Shown here: one piece after another, positions 43,452 through 55,066 of the stretch
Layout of the letters: every line of letters starts with the position of its first letter
Numbering within the stretch: position 1 is the stretch's first letter
Source: CAVXFL01 sp963761015
GTDB lineage: Bacteria > Pseudomonadota > Alphaproteobacteria > Acetobacterales > Acetobacteraceae
Reading direction: 5' to 3'
Assembly: GCA_963761015.1 (NCBI GenBank)
Contig: CAVXFL010000019.1
Coordinates: 1-64,000, forward strand
Length of the DNA stretch: 64,000 bases
Program-made: the position numbers and the translations under genes
The notes under the pieces: generated by a model
The model's database searches: none
Told to the model about the DNA's origin: nothing
What the model saw: only the letters and a program-made list of their open reading frames with translations

Positions 43452-44789
43452 ATGCAAGCTGGAGCGGCGTTCAGCCTCGCCGGATTGTTGCTGGGTGTTT
43501 CGGCATGCGCCACGATGTCGACGCCCCGGAGCACCGGCGCCGCGGTGCGGATCAAGGTGGTCCGGGTCGTCCGACAGCCGATGGCCGCGAATCTCGGCAC
43601 CGCAAAAATCTGGGATTCGATGGGCTTGCCGGACAATTCGATGGGCGTGCCGGACAAGCCGAGAATTCTGACCAACTCGGATCCCGCCATGCCGCTCCCG
43701 CCGCAGCCTCGGCTCGTGAGCACGGCGATCGCTGACGACAATCCGAGCTGCCGGCGGGCGGCCGTCGTGGCGGAGCGGCGGCACCGCCTGCCCCACGGCC
43801 TGTTGAGCGCCATCGCCTATACCGAGAGCAGCATGATCCCGACGGCGCTGCGCGTGAACGGGCACAGCCTCTATCCGAAATCCAAGAGCGAAGCCGAACG
43901 CATCGCCGACGCGGCTCTGACCAAGTCGTCCAGCGTGATGGCGGGGTGCATGCAGGTGAATTTGCGCGTGCACGATCCGCACGGCGCGGGCTGGGCGCTC
44001 GATCCGGTCACCGCGAGCAATTGGGCGGCCGAATACCTTTGGGAGCTGTACGACCGTTTGGGATCGTGGGCCTCCGCCATTAGCGCCTACGGCGGCAGCC
44101 GCACCAGCACCGCGTATCTCTATCGGGTGATGCAGAGTATGCAAAGGGTCGAGAACGATTCCAGCTACCTGCAACTGGCCAGTTATCAGCAGGTTGCACC
44201 CGAGATCGCTCACGCCGGCTGCCACTATATCGTTGGCGGTCCGCAAATTTGGACCGATGCCGGGCAGGGCGGTCCAGCCGGTTTGACCTGCGGCGGCCAA
44301 CTCGATCCCCGGCCGAGCAATATCGCGGTATCGGAGCGGAATGCTCAGCCGGAGTCCGCCACCGATTGGCAGTTCGCCCAACTCGTCGCGTCCTTCAGGT
44401 CGGGCTGCTGGAACTTGCCCGGCTGGCTGAGCGGACACGCGCAAGCCTGCAACACCGCGTCCGCGGACAAGCTCCAGCTCGCGGGCGTCGGTTCCAGCGG
44501 CGACGCGACGGTGCGGCTTGCCCCGCCGGAGGCACCCGGCCACCCGGCTCCGCTCCTGCGCCGCGCGGTGTTGCGAACGCCCGACCCGCAAGCTTCTGAC
44601 GCGCGCCCGCCGCCGATCCGGGTGGTACCTGCGGACCCTGAGCCTGAAACTGCCGATGGGCGGGCATCGCTACACGCTGCACTGGCCGCATTTCGCCATA
44701 GCCCCGAACCGGTCCTCGACGCGCCGCAAGCCCCGCCTCTCCCGCTCGGCGGGTGCAACGCGCATCCCGTAGCGCAGACATCGCTGTGA
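43452..44789 (+). CDS. Lytic transglycosylase lipoprotein (SLT domain)
   Basis: This 445-residue lipoprotein has a lipobox LLGVSAC at about 18-24. The SLT-type lytic transglycosylase domain (about residues 100-230) has the catalytic Glu in LPHGLLSAIAYTESSM and the supporting motifs SSVMAGCMQVNLRVHD and WASAISAYGGS. A Pro-rich tail follows. The enzyme cleaves glycan strands to anhydromuropeptides in the periplasm. The ATG at 43452 has GAGGAA upstream. The linker contains a 21-bp tandem duplication. It could serve a secretion or flagellar machine, but no such genes are nearby. Confidence 0.85.
   Translation: MQAGAAFSLAGLLLGVSACATMSTPRSTGAAVRIKVVRVVRQPMAANLGTAKIWDSMGLPDNSMGVPDKPRILTNSDPAMPLPPQPRLVSTAIADDNPSCRRAAVVAERRHRLPHGLLSAIAYTESSMIPTALRVNGHSLYPKSKSEAERIADAALTKSSSVMAGCMQVNLRVHDPHGAGWALDPVTASNWAAEYLWELYDRLGSWASAISAYGGSRTSTAYLYRVMQSMQRVENDSSYLQLASYQQVAPEIAHAGCHYIVGGPQIWTDAGQGGPAGLTCGGQLDPRPSNIAVSERNAQPESATDWQFAQLVASFRSGCWNLPGWLSGHAQACNTASADKLQLAGVGSSGDATVRLAPPEAPGHPAPLLRRAVLRTPDPQASDARPPPIRVVPADPEPETADGRASLHAALAAFRHSPEPVLDAPQAPPLPLGGCNAHPVAQTSL
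43616..43657 (+). repeat. 21-bp tandem duplication in the transglycosylase gene
   Basis: Two adjacent 21-base units starting TTCGATGGGC and ending TGCCGGACAA differ by one base. They encode the repeated peptide DSMGLPDN/SMGVPDK in the linker between lipobox and catalytic domain. The duplication is in frame. Confidence 0.85.
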
Positions 44790-44899
44790 CCCCCGTCTGC
44801 TGGATCGCCGCGGCCCGGCGCCGGCGAGCCGCCGTTGATTCCGAGCGACCGACGATGGCTGACTGAGATCGCGACGACGATCCGAACAGAGAGGGCGAG

Positions 44900-45250
44900 A
44901 TGCCAGTCAGGAGCAAATACGTGTTCATCGCCAGCATGGACGTGGCGCCCGAGAAGGAGGCGCTGTTCAACGAAATCTACGATCGCGAGCACGTGCCGAA
45001 CCTGCTGAAGGTGCCCGGCGTGCATTCGGTCACAAGGCTGCGGACCGAGCCCGCCAGCTTCACCCTCGGCGGGCAGACGAAGCAGCTCACCGGCGAGGGG
45101 GTGCCCAGATATGCCGCGATCTACGAAATCGACAGTCCGGAGGTCATCAGCAGCGCAGCCTGGGCGGAGGCGTCGGAATTGGGCCGCTGGCCCACCGAGG
45201 TGCGGCCTTACACGAGCAACCGCCACCACATCGTGCGCGAGGTGTTGTAA
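44900..45250 (+). CDS. DUF4286/EthD-like small dimeric alpha-beta barrel protein
   Basis: This 116-residue protein reads SKYVFIASMDVAPEKEALFN, EIYDREHVPNLLKVPGVHSV, RYAAIYEIDSPEVISSAAW and ends RPYTSNRHHIVREVL. The ferredoxin-like alpha+beta layout and the conserved DREHVPNLLxVPGV place it with DUF4286/EthD-type proteins, which bind or degrade small organic compounds. It precedes the acyl-ligase operon by about 100 bases and may belong to it. Confidence 0.75.
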   Translation: MPVRSKYVFIASMDVAPEKEALFNEIYDREHVPNLLKVPGVHSVTRLRTEPASFTLGGQTKQLTGEGVPRYAAIYEIDSPEVISSAAWAEASELGRWPTEVRPYTSNRHHIVREVL

Positions 45251-45353
45251 GCGATCACACTGGACGGCGCCGGCCGACGCGGCTTGATCTCGATCAATGC
45301 GCCTCGGCGGCCGGCGGATAAGTTGAGCCTCGGTCGGAGCGGGAGAAGCCGAG

Positions 45354-47155
<1,802 letters not shown>

Positions 47156-47159
<4 letters not shown>

Positions 47160-48142
47160 CCGGAAAGCTGCATCTCGATCACGCGCACGTCCATCGGCTG
47201 CTCACCGGAATGCTGCGCATCCGCCGCTTCGAGGAAAAATGCGCCGAGCTTTACCAGGCCGGGAAGATCCGCGGCTTCATGCATCTCTACGACGGCGAGG
47301 AGGCGGTTTCCGTCGGCGTCATTGACGCGCTTGGGCCGCAGGACGCCGTGGTCGCGACGTATCGCGAGCACGGCCAGGCGCTGACGCGCGGCATCGGCAT
47401 GGATCTGCTCATGGCCGAAATGTACGGCAAGCTGGAGGGCTGCTGCCGCGGCCGCGGCGGCTCGATGCACATCTTCGACCGCGCCAAGCGCTTCTACGGC
47501 GGCAATGCGATCGTGGGCGGCGGTTTGCCGCTCGCCGTCGGCATCGCGCTCGGCGACAAGATGCTGGGGCGCGCCGCCATCACCACCTGCTTCTTCGGCG
47601 AAGGCGCGGTGGACGAGGGCTCGTTCCACGAAAGCCTGAATCTCGCGGCGCTGTGGCGGCTGCCGGTGTTGTTCGTCTGCGAGAACAATCTGTATTCGAT
47701 GGGCATGGCGCTGGAGCGCGCCGAGGCGGAGTCGCACATCGCCAACAAGGCGTCCGGCTATCACATGGCGGGCGAAACGGTGGACGGCATGGACGTGGTC
47801 GCCGTCGCGGTGGCCGCGCGGCGGGCGATCGAGGACATCCGCGATACCGGCGCCCCGCGTCTGCTGGAATGCCGCACCTACCGCTTCCGCGCGCATTCCA
47901 TGTTCGACGCACAGCTCTACCGCGCCAAGGACGAGATCGCCGCCTGGCGCAAGAACGATCCCATCCTGCGGTTCCGCTCCTGGATCGAGCAGAACGGGCT
48001 TCTCCACGCGGACGCTATCACCCGGATCGAAACCGATATCGCGGGCGAGATCGAGGCGGCCACCGCGTTCGCCGAAGCCGGCACGTTGGAGCCGATCGAG
48101 GAGCTGGAGCGCTTCGCCTATATGGATCTGGTCCCGCAATGA
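47156..48142 (+). CDS. 2-oxoacid dehydrogenase E1 alpha subunit (thiamine diphosphate)
   Basis: This 328-residue protein is homologous to the E1 alpha of pyruvate and acetoin dehydrogenases. Thiamine diphosphate motif: FFGEGAVDEGSFHESLNLAA to VCENN. Other conserved parts are GFMHLYDGEEAVSVGVIDAL, YREHGQALTRG, GRGGSMHIFD and the C-terminal YRFRAHSMFD. With E1 beta it decarboxylates a 2-oxoacid (or cleaves acetoin) and transfers the acyl group to E2 lipoate. The ATG overlaps the ligase stop. Confidence 0.9.
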
Positions 48143-49164
48143 GCACGACCGCGACCACCAAGCCCGAAGCCGCGACCGTGACCGCGGCGCCGCGCACGAC
48201 CTACCGCGAAGCCTGCAAGCAGGCGATCCGTGCGGCGATTCTCGCCGATCCGCGCGTGTTCCTGATGGGGGAGGACGTGGCGCGCTACGGCGGATGCTAC
48301 GCGGTCACCAAGAATCTCTCCACCGAACTCGGCGAGGACCGGATTCGCGACACGCCGCTGTCCGAGGCGGGGTTCGTGGGCGCCGGCATCGGCGCGGCGA
48401 TCGCCGGCATGCGCCCGATCGTGGAGATCATGACGGTCAATTTCAGCCTGCTTGCGCTCGATCAGATCGTCAACAACGCGGCGACCCTGCCGCACATGTC
48501 CGGCGGGCAGTTCGCGGTCCCGGTAGTCATCCGCATGGCGACCGGCGCCGGGCGGCAACTCGCCGCGCAGCATTCGCACAGCCTGGAAGGCTGGTACGCG
48601 CATATTCCGGGACTGAAAATCCTGGCGCCGGCGACGGTCGAGGACGCGCGGCACATGCTGCAGCCGGCGCTCGACGATCCCAACCCGGTGCTGATTTTCG
48701 AGCACGTGATGCTGTACAGCCGCGAGGACGCGTTCGATCCCACCGTTACCGGCGTCGACATCGCCTCGGCCAAAATCCGCCGCGCCGGACGCGATGTCAC
48801 CCTGGTCACTTACGGCGGCAGCCTGTTCAAGACGCTGGACGCGGCCGAGGCGCTGCGCGCGGACGGCATCGAGGCGGAAGTGATCGACCTCCGCGTGCTG
48901 CGGCCGCTCGACATGGCCACGGTCATCGGCTCGGTCGCGCGCACGCGGCGCGTTGTCATCGTGGACGAGGGCTGGCGCTCCGGCTCGCTCTCCGCCGAAA
49001 TCGCGGCGCGCATCGCGGAGGAAGCGTTCTTCGAACTGGATGCCCCGATCCGCCGCGTCTGCGCGCGCGAGGTGCCAGTTCCGTATGCCGCGCATCTGGA
49101 GCAGGCTGCGCTGCCGCAGACCGACGCCATCGCTGCCGCCGCGCGCGGCTTGGTGAAGGGATAG
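48139..49164 (+). CDS. 2-oxoacid dehydrogenase E1 beta subunit
   Basis: This 341-residue transketolase-like partner of E1 alpha reads TYREACKQAIRAAILADPRV, MGEDVARYGG, DTPLSEAGFVGAGIGAAIAG, then HSHSLEGWYAHIPGLKILAP and IDLRVLRPLDMATV in the C-terminal transketolase domain. The start overlaps the E1 alpha stop (ATGA), and its stop is immediately before the E2 start. The N-terminal 18 residues are a low-complexity Thr/Ala tail. Confidence 0.9.
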   Translation: MSTTATTKPEAATVTAAPRTTYREACKQAIRAAILADPRVFLMGEDVARYGGCYAVTKNLSTELGEDRIRDTPLSEAGFVGAGIGAAIAGMRPIVEIMTVNFSLLALDQIVNNAATLPHMSGGQFAVPVVIRMATGAGRQLAAQHSHSLEGWYAHIPGLKILAPATVEDARHMLQPALDDPNPVLIFEHVMLYSREDAFDPTVTGVDIASAKIRRAGRDVTLVTYGGSLFKTLDAAEALRADGIEAEVIDLRVLRPLDMATVIGSVARTRRVVIVDEGWRSGSLSAEIAARIAEEAFFELDAPIRRVCAREVPVPYAAHLEQAALPQTDAIAAAARGLVKG

Positions 49165-50344
49165 ATGATCGACTTCACCATGCCCTCGCTGGGCGCGGAC
49201 ATGGAGGCCGGCACCCTGGCCGAATGGCTGGTGAAGCCGGGCGACCGGGTGAAGCGCGGCGACATTGTCGCCGTGGTCGATACGCAGAAGGGCGCGATCG
49301 ACATCGAGATTTTCCATGAGGGCACGGTCGCGGAACTGGTTGTTCCCGTCGGCGCCGAGGCTCCGGTCGGTGCCGTGCTCGCGCGGCTCAATGGCGCGTC
49401 GGCGGAAACCGCCGCGCCGCGCCACCCGCCAGCACCGCCGCCCATGCCGGCGGCGCCCGCGCCACCTCCGCCCCCGCCCATTGCCGTCGCGGTCCCGCCG
49501 AGCGCGGCGGGCCGGGCGCGCGTGACCCCGGCGGCGCGCCGCGCGGCCGCCGAACGCGGCATCGATTTGCAAGCCATCGCCGGAACCGGCCCCGAGGGCG
49601 CGATCACCTTGCGTGACCTGCCGCTGCCCGCGCCGCCCGCCGCGGGCACCGAGGCGCCGCGCCGGCGCGTCGGCTTCGATGCCGCCGCCATGCGCCAGGC
49701 GATCGCCGCGGCGATGACCCGATCCAAGCGCGAGATCCCGCACTATTATCTCGGCCAGACCGTGGACCTCTCGCGCGCCCTGGCGGCGCTCGACGGTATC
49801 AACCGCGACCGCGCGCCGACCGAGCGCGTGCTCCCGGCGGCGCTGCTGCTGCGCGCCACGGCGCGGGCGCTGGCCAAAACCCCGGAACTGAACGGGTTTT
49901 GGCAGGACCGCCGCCTTCGTGCGGGCGACGGCGTGCATATCGGCTGGGCCATCGCGCTCCGCGGCGGCGGCCTCGTCGCGCCGGCCATCCGCGACGCCGA
50001 CCGCCGCACCTTGGACGAGGTGATGGCGGCGATGCGCGATCTGGTGCAGCGGGCGCGTGGCGGCGGGCTGCGCAGTTCGGAGATCAGCGACCCGACGATC
50101 ACGGTGACGAGTTCTCGGCGATCGCGGCGCGGAAAGCGTGCTGCCGATCATCTTTCCGCCGCAAGTCGCCATCGTCGGCTTCGGCCGTGTCGTGACGCGT
50201 CCCTGGGTCGTCGATGGGGCGATCGTGGCGCGCCCGCTGGTGTCGCTGACGCTCGCCGCCGACCATCGGGCGAGCGACGGCCACCGCGGCGGCCTGCTAC
50301 TGGCCGAGATCGATCGTTTATTGCAGGAGCCGGAAACGCCGTGA
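49165..50344 (+). pseudogene. Dihydrolipoamide acyltransferase E2, one-base frameshift
   Basis: E2 forms the core that passes acyl groups from E1 to CoA. A lipoyl domain with the lipoylated Lys in VVDTQKGAIDIEIFHEG, a Pro/Ala linker, a peripheral-subunit-binding domain (RVTPAARRAAAERGIDLQAI) and the start of the catalytic domain are in one frame up to TITVTS. An extra T at about 50112 (GAGTTC for GAGTC) shifts the frame. Restored, it continues LGDRGAESVLPIIFPPQVAI and VSLTLAADHRASDGH with the HRxxDG catalytic motif, ending LLQEPETP. The restored length of about 392 residues is normal. No E3 gene is in the operon. Confidence 0.88.
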
Positions 50345-50581
50345 ACGACGCCGAGGCGAAACAACTCGTGGTGGACATTCTGGCCGGCATCGCGCCAGAG
50401 GCCGATTTCGCGTCGCTGCACGGCGATGCCGAGTTGCGCGAGGAACTCGATCTCGAACTCGATGGACTTCCTCAATTTCGTCGCGGCGCTGCATCAGCGC
50501 ACCGGGATCGACATCTCCGAATCCGACTATCCCCGCCTGTTCACGCTGGACGGAGCCATCGCCTACCTTCGGCCCGCCTGA
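50341..50581 (+). pseudogene. Acyl carrier protein, one-base frameshift
   Basis: The GTG start overlaps the E2 stop (GTGA). The sequence reads MNDAEAKQLVVDILAGIAPE, then AELREELDL. One extra A at about 50456 (GAACTCG for GACTCG) breaks the frame. Restored, it gives DSMDFLNFVAALHQRTGIDI, the phosphopantetheine-attachment Ser in DSM, and ends LDGAIAYLRPA, about 79 residues in all. That is a complete, normal acyl carrier protein. Its place at the end of a 2-oxoacid dehydrogenase operon suggests it accepts or supplies an acyl group there. Confidence 0.85.
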
Positions 50582-50605
50582 CGGCCGCCTGCCTGGCTGC
50601 TGCCG

Positions 50606-51776
50606 CTAGCCCTGCCGGCGGTACATCGTCAGCCCGGCATTGCCGTGCAGTTGCCTGATGTTTTCGATGCCGCAAAGGGTCAGCACGCGGTCGATCTCGC
50701 GGCGGAAAATGTTCAGCACCTGCGCGACCCCGGCTTCCCCGGCCACGGCGAGGCCCCACAGCGCCGGACGGCCGATCAGGCACGCGGTCGCGCCGAGCGC
50801 GATCGCCTTCACCACGTCGGCGCCCCGGCGCACCCCGCCGTCCAGCAGCACCGGGATTTCCCCGCGCACCGCCTCGACCACGCCCGGCAAGGCGTCGACC
50901 GAAGCCACCGCGCCGTCGAGCTGCCGCCCGCCGTGATTCGACACGATGACGCCGTCAATCCCCACCGCCACGGCGTCGCGCGCCTCCTCCGGATGCAGCA
51001 CGCCCTTCAGCAGCAGCGGCCCCGGCCAGATGCCGCGCAGCCATTCCACGTCCCGCCAGTTCGCCGCCGGATCGAGCATGCTCGCCATGTAAGCGCCGAG
51101 CGAAATGATGTCGCGCCGGTCGCCCGGCTTCACGTAATTGGCGAAAGTCGGGCGCGGCGTCTGGCGCATCCGCCAGAGCCATCCCGGGTGCGACGCCATG
51201 TCGAACGCCGTGCGCACGCCCCATTGCGGCGGGATGCTGAAGCCGTTGCGCAGGTCGCGCTCGCGCTGGCCGAGCACCTGGTTGTCGATGGTCAGCACCA
51301 GCGCGCGGTATCCGGCCTCCCGCGCCCGGTCGGTGAACTCCTGGGTCAGGCCGCGGTCGCGGTACATGAATACCTGCATCCAGTTGTTGCCCGGTGCGGC
51401 GCGCGCGAGGTCCTCCATCGCGACGGTCGAGGCGTGGCTCATGGTGAACGCGGTGCGGGCCGCGGCGGCGGCGCGGGCCTCCGCGATCTCGCCGCGCGGC
51501 CAGTAGGCGCCGGAAAGGCCGGTCGGGCCGATCAGCACCGGGCTCGCCAGCGTCTCGCCGAACAGTTCGACCGACTGTTCGTCGCCCTGCCGCCCGGCGA
51601 GCGGCTTCGGCACCAGCACCAGAACTCTCGAACGCCTGCTCGTTGGCGCGCAACGTGCGCTCGTCCTCGGCCCCGCCATCGGCGAAATCGAAGATGACGC
51701 GCGGCAGGCGCCGGCGCGCCATCTCGCGAAGCGCGGCAACGCTATGGGCGCGCACTTGAAGTTTGGACAATGGCAT
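50606..51776 (-). pseudogene. FMN-dependent alpha-hydroxy acid dehydrogenase (LldD type), frameshifted
   Basis: This is a 389-residue family member (lactate, mandelate or glycolate oxidation coupled to quinone). N-terminus: MPLSKLQVRAHSVAALREMA, then PRVIFDFADGGAEDERTLRA and NEQAFE. One extra base at about 51628 (GAGTTC) shifts the frame, after which LVLVPKPLAGRQGDEQSVEL continues through GPTGLSGAYWPRGEIAEARA, the catalytic His in VSNHGGRQLDG and VLLDGGVRRGADVVKAIALG (FMN). It is convergent with the carrier-protein gene and lies 17 bases from xerD. Apart from the one base it looks intact. Confidence 0.87.
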
Positions 51777-51793
51777 GCGGGGCGGAGAGTAGA

Positions 51794-52681
51794 TCATTCC
51801 TGCCGCCGCGCCAGCGGGTGATGCGCCTCGACCAGCCGTTGCAGGCGCTCGGCGAGGACATGCGTGTAAATTTGCGTCGTCGCGATGTCGGCGTGGCCGA
51901 GCAGGAGTTGCAAGCTGCGCAGGTCAGCCCCGCGCGCCAGCAGGTGCGAGGCGAAGGAGTGGCGCAGCACGTGCGGCGAGACGCGCGCCGGGTCGAGTCC
52001 GGCCGCGATCGCCACCTGCTTCAGCAGCAGCGCGAAGCCCTGGCGCGTCATCGGCTGGCGCGGCGGGCGGCCGGGGAACAGCCAGGCGCCGCCCCGCGGC
52101 AGGTCCACGACCAGCGCCGCGGCGGCCTCGCGCGCCGCGTCGGACAGCGGCACGATGCGCTCGCGCCCGCCCTTGCCGCGCACCAGCAGCACCGCGGCGT
52201 CGCCCGCCAGCGCCCGGCGCGGCAGGGCGAGCAGTTCGGAAATTCTGAGCCCGGTCGCGTACAGGATCTCCAGCGCCGCGCGGGCGAGTTTGCCCGATAC
52301 GCCCTTTCGGGCCACGGCGGCCGCGAGCAGCGCGTCGACTTCCTGCTCGCTCAGGTATTTCGGCAACGCCTTGGGCAGGCGCGGCGCATCCAGCAGCAGG
52401 GTCGGATCGTCGTCGCGCGCCCCGTCGCTGAGCAGGAAACGGTAGAACTGCCGCAGCGACGACAGCCGGCGGGCCTGCGTCCGCGCCGACAGCCCCGCCG
52501 CGCCAAGCCCGGCCATATAGGCCCGCAGCGTCGCCGGATCGGCGCTCTCGGCAGCCTGGCCACGGGCGGCGGCGAAGGCCGCGAGCTCGAAAAGATCAGC
52601 GCGGTAGGCGGCGAGCGTGTTGCGTGCCGCACCCCGCTCGGCCGCCAGCATTTCCAGAAACGCTTCGATCCGGCGGGCCAC
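51794..52681 (-). CDS. xerD: Site-specific tyrosine recombinase XerD
   Basis: This 295-residue chromosome dimer resolution recombinase has an N-terminal SAM-like domain (LEMLAAERGAARNTLAAYRA) and a catalytic domain with Arg in YATGLRISELL, Lys in LVRGKGGRERIVPL, HxxR in SPHVLRHSFASHLL, His in LGHADIATTQ and the nucleophile Tyr in TQIYTHV. It acts with XerC at dif. The start is GTG at 52681, ten bases after a small membrane-protein gene on the same strand. Confidence 0.9.
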   Translation of the reverse strand: MARRIEAFLEMLAAERGAARNTLAAYRADLFELAAFAAARGQAAESADPATLRAYMAGLGAAGLSARTQARRLSSLRQFYRFLLSDGARDDDPTLLLDAPRLPKALPKYLSEQEVDALLAAAVARKGVSGKLARAALEILYATGLRISELLALPRRALAGDAAVLLVRGKGGRERIVPLSDAAREAAAALVVDLPRGGAWLFPGRPPRQPMTRQGFALLLKQVAIAAGLDPARVSPHVLRHSFASHLLARGADLRSLQLLLGHADIATTQIYTHVLAERLQRLVEAHHPLARRQE

Positions 52682-52691
52682 GCCCGCTCGG

Positions 52692-52835
52692 CTATCGCGT
52701 TTTGAAGCGCTCGTTCGGCAGCACCTTTTCGACCTTGTTGAAATGCGGCGGCGGCGGGAACGCGCCGAGATAGGCCAGGCCCGCGGCGATGGCGATCAAT
52801 CCCAGAAGCAGCACGATGAGGAGCGATCTGCGCAT
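52692..52835 (-). CDS. 47-residue single-span membrane protein upstream of xerD
   Basis: The sequence is MRRSLLIVLLLGLIAIAAGL, AYLGAFPPPPHFNKVEKVLP and NERFKTR. One membrane helix spans residues 4-24, followed by a short Pro-rich periplasmic tail. The ATG at 52835 has GGAGG-like sequence nearby on the coding strand (GGCACCTCC reversed). It is ten bases from xerD and likely in the same transcript. I recall similar VEKxLP-type small genes at this position in Acetobacteraceae, so it seems real despite its size. Confidence 0.65.
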   Translation of the reverse strand: MRRSLLIVLLLGLIAIAAGLAYLGAFPPPPHFNKVEKVLPNERFKTR

Positions 52836-52883
52836 GGAGGTGCCTTGGCTCCCGCCTTCACCGCTGTGCTAGCGTCCGCCGCC

Positions 52884-54587
52884 ATGACGCGCAACAACGC
52901 CTTCGCAATGCAGCGAACCATCGAGCCGGCCAGCGAAGCCGTCCCGCTTTCCCCCGCCCTGCGCGGCCGCGGCATCGTGCTGGTCGGGCTGATGGCGGCC
53001 GGGAAGACCTCGATCGGCCGGCGGCTGGCGGCGCGACTCGGGCTGCCGTTCCGTGACGCGGACGAGGAAATCGAGCGGGCGGCCGGATGCACCATCCCGG
53101 AACTGTTCGCCCGCTACGGCGAGCGGGATTTCCGCGACGGCGAGCGCCGGGTGATCCGCCGGCTGCTGGGCGGCGACCCGATCGTGGTCGCGACCGGCGG
53201 CGGGGCGTTCATGGACCCCGAGACGCGCGCGGCCGTACGGGAATCGGCGGTTTCCGTCTGGCTGCGCTGCCCGCTGCCGGTCCTGGTGCGCCGGGCCGGG
53301 GCGCGCAACAACCGCCCGCTGCTCGCCGAGGGCGACCCGACCGAAATCCTGCAGCGGCTGCAAGGGCAGCGCTATCCGGTCTACGCCGAGGCGGATGTCG
53401 TGGTCGATTGCGGCGAGGAAAGCCCGGAGGCCACCACGACCCGCGTGCTCGAGGCGCTGCTGGCCTGGACCCCGCCGCGCCGGCTCGCCGTCTCGCTGCC
53501 GAGCATCCGCTACGACGTGGTCGTGGGCGAGGGCCTCTTGGCGCGGGCGGGGGCGCTGCTCGCGCCCGTGCTGCCGCAGAAGCGCGCCGTGATCGTGACC
53601 GACGCGATCGTCGCCCGGCTCTATCTCGCTGCCGTCCGCGCCGCGCTCGCCGAGACCGCGATCGAAACGAGCACCGTCGTCGTGCCGGCCGGCGAGACCT
53701 CGAAGAACCTCGATACCTACGCGCGGGTGGTGGACGAGATGCTGGCGGCCGGGGTGGAGCGGCGCACCGCCGTGATCGCGCTCGGCGGCGGCGTGGTCGG
53801 GGATTTGGCCGGGTTTGCCGCGGCGACCACGTTGCGCGGCCTGCCGTTCGTGCAAATGCCGACGACCTTGCTCGCCCAGGTCGATTCCAGCGTGGGCGGC
53901 AAGACCGGGGTCAACACGCCGCGCGGCAAGAATCTGGTGGGCGCGTTCCATCAGCCGCTGATGGTGCTGGCCGATACGGCGACGCTCGGGACCTTGCCCC
54001 CCCGCGAGTTGCGGGCCGGCTATGCGGAGATCGCCAAAGCCGGGATGATCGGCGACGCCGCCTTCTTTGTCTGGTGCGAGGCGCACGGCCGCGCGGTGGT
54101 CGGCGGCGACCGGGCGGCCCAGGCCGAGGCCATTCTGCGCGCCTGCGCCTTCAAGGCCGGGGTGGTCGGCGACGACGAACGCGAGCAGCGCCCCTCGGAC
54201 GGCCGCGCGCTGCTCAATTTGGGCCACACCTTCGCGCATGCGCTGGAGGCGGAGATCGGCTACGGCCACATCCTGCATGGCGAGGCGGTCGCGGTCGGGC
54301 TCGGCCTGGCGTTCCGGATGTCCGCCCGGCTCGGGCTGTGTTCGGAGGCGGATGCCGAACGGGTGGTGCGCCATATCGAGAGCGTCGGCCTGCCTTCGGA
54401 ACTCGGCCTGCTGAACCGGCGGTTTTCCGCCGCGCGGCTGCTCGATCACATGCGGCGCGACAAGAAGACGCGCGACCGGCAGATGACCTTCGTTCTCGCG
54501 CGCGGCATCGGCCAGGCGTTCACCAGCCGCGACGTGCCGGAGCACGCCGTACGCGACCTGCTTCGCACGGAGGGGTGCGAGGCCTAG
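52884..54587 (+). CDS. aroKB: Bifunctional shikimate kinase / 3-dehydroquinate synthase
   Basis: This 567-residue fusion of two chorismate-pathway enzymes has an N-terminal shikimate kinase (about 30-190) with P-loop GLMAAGKTSIGRRL, DADEEIERAAG and ATGGGAFMDPETR. The C-terminal 3-dehydroquinate synthase (about 200-567) has IALGGGVVGDLAGFAAAT, QVDSSVGGKTGVN, GYAEIAKAGMIGD and LNLGHTFAHALEAEIGYG with its metal and base residues. AroB makes 3-dehydroquinate and AroK phosphorylates shikimate. The fusion is common in Acetobacteraceae. The start is not certain: ATG 52884 or 52908. Confidence 0.92.
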   Translation: MTRNNAFAMQRTIEPASEAVPLSPALRGRGIVLVGLMAAGKTSIGRRLAARLGLPFRDADEEIERAAGCTIPELFARYGERDFRDGERRVIRRLLGGDPIVVATGGGAFMDPETRAAVRESAVSVWLRCPLPVLVRRAGARNNRPLLAEGDPTEILQRLQGQRYPVYAEADVVVDCGEESPEATTTRVLEALLAWTPPRRLAVSLPSIRYDVVVGEGLLARAGALLAPVLPQKRAVIVTDAIVARLYLAAVRAALAETAIETSTVVVPAGETSKNLDTYARVVDEMLAAGVERRTAVIALGGGVVGDLAGFAAATTLRGLPFVQMPTTLLAQVDSSVGGKTGVNTPRGKNLVGAFHQPLMVLADTATLGTLPPRELRAGYAEIAKAGMIGDAAFFVWCEAHGRAVVGGDRAAQAEAILRACAFKAGVVGDDEREQRPSDGRALLNLGHTFAHALEAEIGYGHILHGEAVAVGLGLAFRMSARLGLCSEADAERVVRHIESVGLPSELGLLNRRFSAARLLDHMRRDKKTRDRQMTFVLARGIGQAFTSRDVPEHAVRDLLRTEGCEA

Positions 54588-54605
54588 GGGTCGATGAGCG
54601 GTCGG

Positions 54606-54908
54606 TCAGCCTGCCGGCTGCGCTTGCCGCCCCTGGATGCGCGTGATGCGCCGCTTGATGACGCGGGCTTCCGGCGAGAGCCGCCGGTCCGGCGTTCCGA
54701 GCAGATAGGCGTCGATCCCGCCGTTGTGCTCGATGGTGCGGATGCCATGCGTGGAGACGCGCAGGCGGACGGGGCCCCCGAGCAGGTCGGACATCAGCGA
54801 GGTTTCCTGCAGGTTGGGCAGGAAGCGGCGGCGGGTCTTGTTGTTGGCGTGGCTGACGTTGTTGCCCGTCTGCACGCCCGTGCCGGTGATCTGGCAGCGG
54901 CGGGACAT
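54606..54908 (-). CDS. rpmB: Ribosomal protein bL28
   Basis: This 100-residue protein reads MSRRCQITGTGVQTGNNVSH, ANNKTRRRFLPNLQETSLMS and VRLRVSTHGIRTIEHNGGID. It is a component of the 50S subunit. The ATG at 54908 gives the standard MSRRC start; a TTG at 54929 is rejected. It is convergent with aroKB, with 18 bases between their ends. Confidence 0.95.
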   Translation of the reverse strand: MSRRCQITGTGVQTGNNVSHANNKTRRRFLPNLQETSLMSDLLGGPVRLRVSTHGIRTIEHNGGIDAYLLGTPDRRLSPEARVIKRRITRIQGRQAQPAG

Positions 54909-55066
54909 AGCGGAAAGCCTTTTTCGCAAGGACCGTGCGCGGCACGATCGGGCCGGTTTTCAGGAAGCGCGGGTTATCCCCAGCCGGGTTGCTTGCGTCA
55001 AGCCGTCGGCCAAACGCGCGGAGAACGGCACCGCCCACGCGGGCCTTGGCCATCACGCGAAGCGTC

